From assembly GCA_945861165.1 (NCBI GenBank), contig CAMATO010000031.1, positions 1 to 11,376 of the forward strand: a stretch of DNA of 11,376 nt, written 5' to 3'. Positions 6,265 to 11,376 of the stretch are shown one piece after another. This DNA comes from Bifidobacterium breve. Lineage in GTDB: Bacteria > Actinomycetota > Actinomycetes > S36-B12 > UBA5976. A model generated the notes under the pieces. The model did no database searches. It was not told the DNA's origin and worked only from the letters and a program-made list of their open reading frames with translations. Position 1 is the stretch's first letter, and the number at the start of each line of letters is the position of its first letter. Both the position numbers and the translations under genes were made by a program.

Positions 6265-7527
6265 ATGGAAGCTTTTAGAGTTGAACGCTCAGGTCCCTTA
6301 AAGGGTGAGGTGCGCGTTCCAGGTGCAAAAAATAGTGTTTTAAAACTCATGGCTGCCTCTGTCATGGCAGAAGGATTAACAACTTTAACAAACGTCCCAG
6401 AAATATTAGATGTTGAAATTATGGCCGAACTCTTAAGAAGACTTGGTTGCAAAGTAGAACATGATCTGGCAACTGCCACCGTAACAATTGCTGTTCCAGC
6501 AAAAATTGGACATAAAGCAGATTACGACTTAGTAAGAAAAATGCGCGCCTCAATATCAGTACTTGGACCATTGGTTGCAAGATGTGGTGAAGCAGACATT
6601 GCCCTTCCTGGTGGCGATGCCATTGGCTCTCGTGGTCTAGATATTCACTTGCAAGGTTTAGAAAAACTAGGTTGTCATGTTCATTCTGAACACGGTTACT
6701 TAATTGTCAGAGCTGAAAATGGTTTAAGTGGTGCAAAAATTGTACTTGATTTTCCAAGCGTTGGGGCAACAGAAAATGTTGTGATGGCAGCAGTTTTAGC
6801 AAAAGGAAATTCCACTATTGACAACGTTGCCCGTGAACCAGAAATTGTTGATCTATGCAACATGTTGGTAAAAATGGGTGCCAAAATTATTGGCATTGGC
6901 TCAAGTGTTCTAGAAATAACTGGAGTAGAAAAACTTACTCCCACCACACATCACGTTGTTCCTGATCGCATTGTGGCTGGAACTTGGGCAATTGCTGCCA
7001 TCATGACGCAAGGTGACATCACAATTCACGGGGTTAAACCAGGTGATATGGAATTAGTGTTAGAAAAATTACGTGACACAGGTGCTGAAATTAAATCAGT
7101 TGAAGATCGACTAATTGTTTCCATGCACACCAGACCAAAAGCTGTAGATATTGTTACCCTTCCCTACCCAGGTTTCCCCACAGATCTACAACCTCAAATG
7201 ATTGCGCTAAATTCCGTCTCCGCAGGTTCTTCCATGGTTACTGAAAATCTTTTCGAAGCACGATTTAGATTTGTTAATGAATTAGCACGACTTGGTGCTG
7301 ATGTGAAAATTAATGGTCATCATTGTTTAGTTAAAGGAATTAAGAATTTATCAGGTGCCCCTGTCGAAGGAACAGATGTCAGAGCTGGTGCATCTTTGGT
7401 GTTAGCAGGCTTAGTTGCCGATGATGTAACTTATGTAACCGAAGTTCACCACGTTGATCGTGGATATTCAAATTTTGTGGAAAACTTAAATGGACTTGGT
7501 GCCAACGTTAAGCGCGTAGAAATGTAA
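6265..7527 (+). CDS. murA: UDP-N-acetylglucosamine 1-carboxyvinyltransferase MurA with Asp at the active-site Cys position
   Basis: MurA transfers enolpyruvate from PEP to UDP-GlcNAc, the first committed step of peptidoglycan synthesis in the cytosol. The 420-residue length and the two inverse alpha/beta domains fit the family. Visible residues: Lys22-Asn23 in PGAKNS, Arg94 in KMRAS, the flexible loop LPGGDAIGSR (114-123), Asp307 in FPTDLQPQ, and Arg399 in HHVDRGY. In the loop the usual cysteine (Cys115 in E. coli) is aspartate, Asp118. The same change in mycobacterial MurA keeps activity but removes the residue alkylated by fosfomycin. It is the only long plus-strand gene here, divergent from the adenosyltransferase and closed by a strong hairpin directly after the stop. 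The ATG has no Shine-Dalgarno sequence and lies eight bases after a possible -10 box. Confidence 0.97.
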   Translation: MEAFRVERSGPLKGEVRVPGAKNSVLKLMAASVMAEGLTTLTNVPEILDVEIMAELLRRLGCKVEHDLATATVTIAVPAKIGHKADYDLVRKMRASISVLGPLVARCGEADIALPGGDAIGSRGLDIHLQGLEKLGCHVHSEHGYLIVRAENGLSGAKIVLDFPSVGATENVVMAAVLAKGNSTIDNVAREPEIVDLCNMLVKMGAKIIGIGSSVLEITGVEKLTPTTHHVVPDRIVAGTWAIAAIMTQGDITIHGVKPGDMELVLEKLRDTGAEIKSVEDRLIVSMHTRPKAVDIVTLPYPGFPTDLQPQMIALNSVSAGSSMVTENLFEARFRFVNELARLGADVKINGHHCLVKGIKNLSGAPVEGTDVRAGASLVLAGLVADDVTYVTEVHHVDRGYSNFVENLNGLGANVKRVEM

Positions 7528-7562
7528 AAGAGGGTGCCTACTTAATTAGTAGGCACCCTCTT
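7528..7562. terminator. Bidirectional intrinsic terminator between murA and the DUF4389 gene
   Basis: A perfect 15-bp inverted repeat (7528-7542 with 7548-7562, core GAGGGTGCC/GGCACCCTC) with a 5-base loop starts right after the murA stop. It ends in TT and an AT-rich tail on the plus strand (CTTAAATG), with matching T residues on the minus strand (left flank AAAAG). It sits between two convergent genes, so it should stop both transcripts. The U-tract is short on each side, so efficiency is uncertain, but the stem is very stable for this AT-rich DNA. Confidence 0.9.
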
Positions 7563-7576
7563 AAATGTCTTTTATG

Positions 7577-8170
7577 TTATGCAGTTAACGAAAAAGATGG
7601 GTATTCATCAGTTACCAAAATGAAAGCGTAACCACTTACTCGGTTCCAATAATCTACTGTTCCGACCACAAATTCGATAGCAAATTTTGGATATTTACCA
7701 GTAAACACAATGCTAAACCAAGCAAGCACGGTGTAGATAATTGTGACTAATAAATAAACTATGCCCACAACATAAAGCGGAATAGCTAGAAACCATTTAA
7801 CAAGTGGTAACCAACGATTTAGTGCTTTGCCGCCTCTAATTTCAGGCAAAGTAATAACTACGCTTCTATTCTTTTCGATAGTTGGAAAAACGTCAGTCAA
7901 ATACAATGCATAGATTGCTATGCGGTTTTGTAGTTCTAAAAATGAATGATTGAATCCCAAAATATAACTTGGGTACTTATTTCTAAAAACTAACGCCAGG
8001 AGCACAGGCACAGCTAAGGTAAACGCAATACTCACTGCTCCGGTGTTACTGGTTGAAAAAGTTCCAACAAATATAAACATCGGTAAAATCAATAACGGGC
8101 GAAAGAAAGTTGTTGCCCTGTTTCTTTGGCGCATTTTTACAATTAACTTCGTTTGAACTTGCTTAGCCAT
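7577..8170 (-). CDS. DUF4389 multi-pass membrane protein with an internal duplication
   Basis: The protein has 197 residues. Hydrophobic segments lie at about 22-38 and 44-62 and again as a long hairpin at 124-156, so it is an inner-membrane protein with a basic N-terminus. The region RWLPLVKWFLAIPLYVV followed by WFSIVFTGKYPKF and YAFILVTDEYPSFSL is the pattern of DUF4389 proteins, common in Actinobacteria and of unknown function. Two segments match each other at an offset of 94 residues: 61-96 and 155-191 share VF..KYP, a later F, NR...YA and LTD/LVTD..P. The protein is therefore a duplicated unit of a membrane hairpin plus an amphipathic tail. It follows atpC after 30 bp with a strong Shine-Dalgarno sequence (AAAGGAG), so it may be cotranscribed with the ATP synthase operon. 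In mycobacteria a DUF2550 gene occupies this place; the two do not look alike. Confidence 0.85.
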   Translation of the reverse strand: MAKQVQTKLIVKMRQRNRATTFFRPLLILPMFIFVGTFSTSNTGAVSIAFTLAVPVLLALVFRNKYPSYILGFNHSFLELQNRIAIYALYLTDVFPTIEKNRSVVITLPEIRGGKALNRWLPLVKWFLAIPLYVVGIVYLLVTIIYTVLAWFSIVFTGKYPKFAIEFVVGTVDYWNRVSGYAFILVTDEYPSFSLTA

Positions 8171-8175
8171 TCTTG

Positions 8176-8192
8176 ATCTCCTTTAGTGAGAT
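8176..8192 (-). promoter_or_regulatory. Strong Shine-Dalgarno sequence of the DUF4389 gene, within a small potential hairpin
   Basis: On the minus strand AAAGGAG (8178-8184) lies seven bases before ATG 8170 and fixes this start. ATCTC (8188-8192) and GAGAT (8176-8180) could pair across a 7-base loop and partly cover the site. The stem is only 5 bp, so the pairing may have no effect. The ribosome site itself is clear and much stronger than those of most genes in the window. Confidence 0.7.
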
Positions 8193-8200
8193 TTCTAATT

Positions 8201-8566
8201 TCAGCCTATCGCAATAGTTAGTCTTGACTCTGCTCTTCTAAGTGCGTCTTTGTCGCCAGATTTTTCGGCTTCATCTTTAGCTTTTTGGGCACGTTTTACA
8301 TCAACTTCACTTGCTAATTCTGCAGTTTCTGCCAACACGATGACGTTATTGCTATCAACAATTACAAATCCACCGTGTGCTGCTGCTTTCAATTCTGGAC
8401 CTTCCACGGGTCTAATTGTGATCGGTCCATCAGACAGAGAAGCAAGCATTGGTGCATGTCCTGGAAGTAAACCAATTTCACCTGATTTAGTTCGCAAAAC
8501 TACCGTGCTTGCTTCACCTGACCAAACTTGTCCGTCAGTTGCAACAACTTCAACTTTGAGTGGCAT
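8201..8566 (-). CDS. atpC: F1Fo ATP synthase subunit epsilon
   Basis: Epsilon forms part of the central stalk and regulates rotation and ATP hydrolysis. The 121-residue protein has the N-terminal beta-sandwich (1-82) with the conserved IGLLPGHAPMLA (31-42) and GGFVIVDSNNVIVLAE (65-80), then a shortened helical C-terminal domain (83-121, ELASEVDVKRAQKAKDEAE and DALRRAESRLTIA). It is shorter than the E. coli subunit (about 139 residues) and close to the mycobacterial length. It starts 7 bp after the atpD stop; AGGAAAG in the last atpD codons is its probable ribosome site. It is the last subunit gene of the operon, in standard order. Confidence 0.96.
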   Translation of the reverse strand: MPLKVEVVATDGQVWSGEASTVVLRTKSGEIGLLPGHAPMLASLSDGPITIRPVEGPELKAAAHGGFVIVDSNNVIVLAETAELASEVDVKRAQKAKDEAEKSGDKDALRRAESRLTIAIG

Positions 8567-8573
8567 GTGTTAG

Positions 8574-10010
8574 TTACTTTCCTGCCAATTTGCTTGCATT
8601 CTTTTCAACATCTTCAATATTTCCGGCCATGAAGAATGCTTGTTCTGGAAGATGGTCATAGTCACCATTTGTTAATGCTCTAAATGAGGCAATGGTTTCT
8701 TCCAAAGGCACAAATGATCCTGCTTGGCCAGTGAATGCTTCTGCCACGAACATGTTTTGTGACAAGAATCTTTGAATTCTTCGAGCACGGCCTACTAGTA
8801 CTCGATCTTCTTCACTTAGTTCATCAATACCAAGAATTGCAATGATGTCTTGCAAGTCTTTGTATCTCTGTAGCACTTCTTTAACTCTTTGCGCAACTGC
8901 GTAGTGTTCTTCACCCAAATAAAGTGGAGAAAGAATACGAGAAGTTGAATCAAGTGGATCAACCGCTGGATAAATTCCCAATTCTGAAATTGGACGGCTC
9001 AACACTGTTGTGGCATCCAAGTGCGCGAAAGTGGTGTGAGGTGCTGGATCTGTGATGTCGTCTGCTGGAACATAAATTGCTTGCATCGAGGTAATGGAGT
9101 TACCACGAGTTGAAGTAATACGTTCTTGCAATTGACCCATCTCATCAGCAAGTGTTGGCTGATAACCCACAGCAGATGGCATACGTCCCAACAAGGTGGA
9201 AACTTCTGATCCTGCTTGGGTGAAACGGAAAATATTGTCAATGAACAACAACACGTCTTGATTTTTCACATCACGAAAATACTCAGCCATAGTTAAAGCT
9301 GAAAGAGCAACTCTCATACGAGTACCAGGTGGCTCATCCATTTGACCAAACACGAGTGCAGTTTTGTTAATAACACCTGACTCGGTCATTTCCAAAAATA
9401 AGTCGTTTCCTTCACGTGTTCTTTCCCCAACGCCGGCGAATACTGACACACCACCGAAGTTTTCAGAAACACGGTAAATCATTTCTTGAATTAAAACTGT
9501 TTTTCCTACTCCTGCACCACCGAACAATCCAATCTTTCCACCTTTTACATAAGGTGTTAAAAGATCAATAACTTTGATACCGGTCACAAACATTTCTGTT
9601 TTTGGTTCAAGTTCGTCAAACTTAGGTGGTTGACGATGAATTGGCCAGCGTTCAGTAATTTTTAAACTTGATTCTTCAACATCAAGTGGTTTACCTAAAG
9701 TGTTCCAAACGTGTCCAAGTGTTACATCGCCTACTGGAACAGAAATTGGAGAACCAGTTGATTTCACGGTGGCGCCGCGAATCAAACCATCAGTTGGTTG
9801 CATAGAAATAGCACGAACCATGCCATCACCAATATGTTGAGCAACTTCTAAAGTAAGTGTTCTAGTTTCTGCCCCTGGCAATGTCACTTCGACATGAAGG
9901 GCAAAAAACAATTCAGGTATCGCATCTACTGGGAACTCCACGTCTACAACGGGACCAGTAACGCGTGCAACTCTTCCGGTTACATTCTTTGTTTCTGTTG
10001 TGCTACTCAT
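8574..10010 (-). CDS. atpD: F1Fo ATP synthase subunit beta
   Basis: This is the catalytic subunit of F1, where ADP and phosphate become ATP at the cytosolic face of the membrane. All diagnostic residues are present in the 478-residue protein: the N-terminal beta-barrel with GRVARVTGPVVDVEFP (12-27), Walker A GGAGVGKT (164-171, Lys170), the catalytic glutamate in GERTREG (Glu196), Walker B DVLLFID (252-258), the MPSAVGYQPTLADEMG segment (277-292), and DELSEED (396-402), which contacts gamma and epsilon. Length is normal. The start ATG at 10008-10010 is preceded by an AGGAG sequence that overlaps the atpG stop codon. Base composition looks somewhat less AT-rich than the operon at the left of the window, as expected for a highly expressed gene. 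Confidence 0.98.
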   Translation of the reverse strand: MSSTTETKNVTGRVARVTGPVVDVEFPVDAIPELFFALHVEVTLPGAETRTLTLEVAQHIGDGMVRAISMQPTDGLIRGATVKSTGSPISVPVGDVTLGHVWNTLGKPLDVEESSLKITERWPIHRQPPKFDELEPKTEMFVTGIKVIDLLTPYVKGGKIGLFGGAGVGKTVLIQEMIYRVSENFGGVSVFAGVGERTREGNDLFLEMTESGVINKTALVFGQMDEPPGTRMRVALSALTMAEYFRDVKNQDVLLFIDNIFRFTQAGSEVSTLLGRMPSAVGYQPTLADEMGQLQERITSTRGNSITSMQAIYVPADDITDPAPHTTFAHLDATTVLSRPISELGIYPAVDPLDSTSRILSPLYLGEEHYAVAQRVKEVLQRYKDLQDIIAILGIDELSEEDRVLVGRARRIQRFLSQNMFVAEAFTGQAGSFVPLEETIASFRALTNGDYDHLPEQAFFMAGNIEDVEKNASKLAGK

Positions 10011-10019
10011 TTTTGTTTT

Positions 10020-10025
10020 CTCCTA
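10020..10025 (-). promoter_or_regulatory. Ribosome binding site of atpD overlapping the atpG stop codon
   Basis: TAGGAG on the minus strand contains the atpG stop TAG (10023-10025) and the AGGAG Shine-Dalgarno sequence, nine bases before the atpD ATG. Terminating ribosomes would cover the site, so atpG and atpD translation is probably coupled, which could help set the 3 beta : 1 gamma stoichiometry. Confidence 0.7.
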
Positions 10026-10949
10026 TTTGGCAGTCTTTAGTGAGTCGGCGCCACCGACGATTTCACTAATTTCCTGGGTAATTTCGGCCTGACGTGCTTG
10101 GTTAGCACGACGAGTCAAATTCTTGATTAGATCTTCAGCATTTTCTGTTGCTGATTTCATTGCGCGTTGTCTAGCAGCATGTTCTGAAGCAGCTGCTTGC
10201 AACAATCCCGCATACACCAAATATTCAATGTATTTAGGTAATAGTTCATCGAGCACAGCATCAGCTGATGGCTCAAAATCATAAAGAGGCAAAGTTGGTT
10301 TATGTTGCTCAACTTCGGTCATCTTTGCTGATGATTGAACTAGTTCTTCTACAATTTCTAGGGGCACAATTCTTTGCACCACTGGAACTTGAGAAATTCT
10401 ATTCACAAAACGGGTGTAAATGATTTGAATTTCATCAACACCACCTTGTGCTTCTTCTTTTAAGAAAACTTCTAACAATGCTTTAGCAATTTCTCGAGCA
10501 TTGTCATAGGTTGGTCGATCGGTAATTCCGGTCCAACTTGCTGCTACTTCACGGTTACGGAACTTATAGTAACCAACACCTTTTCGACCCACGATGAAAG
10601 GAATTACTTCTTTACCTTGTTCATCGCGTAGTAATTCAGTTAATCTTTCGCCTTCTTTCAAAATATTTGCAGAATAGGCCCCAGCCAAACCACGGTCAGC
10701 AGTGATTAACAAAACTGCTGCACGTTTGCCATCTTTTTTGTTTAACAACAAAGGATGATTTCCGCGAGCATTTGAGGCAGCCAATGACACAGCTTTATAA
10801 AGAGCTGTTGCATAAGGAGTTGCCGCAGCCACTTGGTTTTGCGCCTTGATGATTCGACTAGAGGCAATTAATTCCATTGCTCTAGTAATCTTCTTGGTCG
10901 CTTGCACCGAGCGAATGCGTCTTCTAAATACGCGTAATTGGGCACCCAT
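10023..10949 (-). CDS. atpG: F1Fo ATP synthase subunit gamma
   Basis: Gamma is the rotating shaft inside the alpha3beta3 hexamer. The 308-residue protein begins with the conserved helix MGAQLRVFRRRIRSVQATK and KITRAMELIASSRI, has the Rossmann-like middle domain with LLITADRGLAGAYSANIL, and ends with the C-terminal helix YLVYAGLLQAAASEHAARQ through IVGGADSL, the signature region of the family. Length is close to other actinobacterial gamma subunits (about 305) and longer than E. coli (287). It begins 10 bp after atpA with only a weak ribosome site and ends within the atpD ribosome site. Intact, with no unusual residues seen. Confidence 0.97.
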   Translation of the reverse strand: MGAQLRVFRRRIRSVQATKKITRAMELIASSRIIKAQNQVAAATPYATALYKAVSLAASNARGNHPLLLNKKDGKRAAVLLITADRGLAGAYSANILKEGERLTELLRDEQGKEVIPFIVGRKGVGYYKFRNREVAASWTGITDRPTYDNAREIAKALLEVFLKEEAQGGVDEIQIIYTRFVNRISQVPVVQRIVPLEIVEELVQSSAKMTEVEQHKPTLPLYDFEPSADAVLDELLPKYIEYLVYAGLLQAAASEHAARQRAMKSATENAEDLIKNLTRRANQARQAEITQEISEIVGGADSLKTAK

Positions 10950-10959
10950 GATTTAAGTC

Positions 10960-11376
10960 TTAAGCTCTTTTCTTAACTTTGATTTGGGCTTGTTCAACAT
11001 CTTCAGCAGCTAATGGGTCAACATTTGCATCAACCAATAATGGTTGGCCATTTGCTTTCACAAATTGCTTCTTGAAGTTATTGATACCTTTTTTAATGTC
11101 TTCAATATTTTCATCACTTAAATCACGAGTGTCTCTAATTGCTGCCAATGTAGAGGCATGTTCGCGATCTAGATAGGTATGGAATTCAACTTCAAAGCGA
11201 CCAATATCTTCCACTGGAACATCATCAAGATTTCCGGTAGTTCCAGCCCAAAGAGATGCAACTGCTTTTTCCATAGGAAGTGGTGCATATTGACCTTGAA
11301 TTAGAAGTTGCACTAATCGTGAACCACGTTCTAGTTGTGATTTTGAAGCAGCATCAAGATCGGAACCAAAAGCAGC
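10960..11376 (-). CDS. atpA: F1Fo ATP synthase subunit alpha, C-terminal 138 residues (5' end beyond window)
   Basis: Alpha is the non-catalytic nucleotide-binding subunit of F1. The frame is open to the right edge and reads AAFGSDLDAASKSQLERG, then RLVQLLIQGQYAPLPMEKAV, the conserved C-terminal helical domain. It continues through FEVEFHTYLDREHASTLAAI to a charged tail ending KVKKRA. The nucleotide-binding domain is outside the window. A GTG at 11311-11313 inside this stretch is an internal valine codon, not a start. It sits directly upstream of atpG as in the standard operon order. Confidence 0.97.
   Translation of the reverse strand, partial: AAFGSDLDAASKSQLERGSRLVQLLIQGQYAPLPMEKAVASLWAGTTGNLDDVPVEDIGRFEVEFHTYLDREHASTLAAIRDTRDLSDENIEDIKKGINNFKKQFVKANGQPLLVDANVDPLAAEDVEQAQIKVKKRA

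Noticed and set aside
6168..6479. Minus-strand frame of 103 codons spanning the start of murA and the divergent promoter
   Set aside because: It overlaps two well-supported genes and the sequence is low in family-like patterns; it is a shadow of murA.
8999..9241. Minus-strand frame of 80 codons inside atpD
   Set aside because: It is an out-of-frame reading of the conserved atpD core, without similarity of its own.
10960..11313. A 117-codon gene starting at GTG 11313
   Set aside because: The frame continues without a break to the right edge and reads as the AtpA C-terminus; the GTG is an internal valine codon.

Overview
The window is an AT-rich chromosomal segment from an actinobacterium. 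Three observations support this: it has NucS (the mismatch endonuclease of Actinobacteria and Archaea), a MurA with aspartate in the active-site cysteine position as in mycobacteria, and a gene neighbourhood (atpAGDC, PduO-type adenosyltransferase, murA, nucS, thioredoxin-TPR, and separately cysteine desulfurase-mnmA-ligA) that is familiar from Streptomyces and Mycobacterium. Strong AT bias, very short gaps and overlapping genes suggest a small streamlined genome, such as the freshwater Nanopelagicales (acI) group. That lineage is an inference, not a demonstrated placement. There are no mobile elements, RNA genes or CRISPR arrays, and no gene-free stretch above about 60 bp.

Left part (1-5256, all minus strand, read right to left): nucS, a small zinc-ribbon protein, an alpha/beta hydrolase, a thioredoxin-TPR protein, a cysteine desulfurase, a gutted mnmA, and the first 407 codons of ligA, which runs off the left edge. 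The genes overlap or lie within 45 bp of each other, so they look like one or two operons concerned with DNA maintenance, thiol/sulfur chemistry and tRNA thiolation.

Middle (5263-7562): a small membrane protein with a DUF2007-like tail is divergent from nucS and meets a PduO-type cob(I)alamin adenosyltransferase end to end. The adenosyltransferase is divergent from murA across a 59-bp promoter region containing an imperfect palindrome. A strong 15-bp hairpin after murA serves as a bidirectional terminator.

Right part (7577-11376, minus strand): the end of the F1Fo ATP synthase operon (atpA C-terminus, atpG, atpD, atpC), followed by a DUF4389 membrane protein built of two copies of the same unit.

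The most notable item is between ligA and the cysteine desulfurase. About 20 N-terminal codons of mnmA (with its PP-loop) are joined directly to its last 30 or so codons. Roughly 300 codons are missing, and a second one-base lesion returns the reading frame to the native stop. Either this is a real loss of tRNA 2-thiouridylase with a surviving micro-ORF, or it is an assembly collapse.
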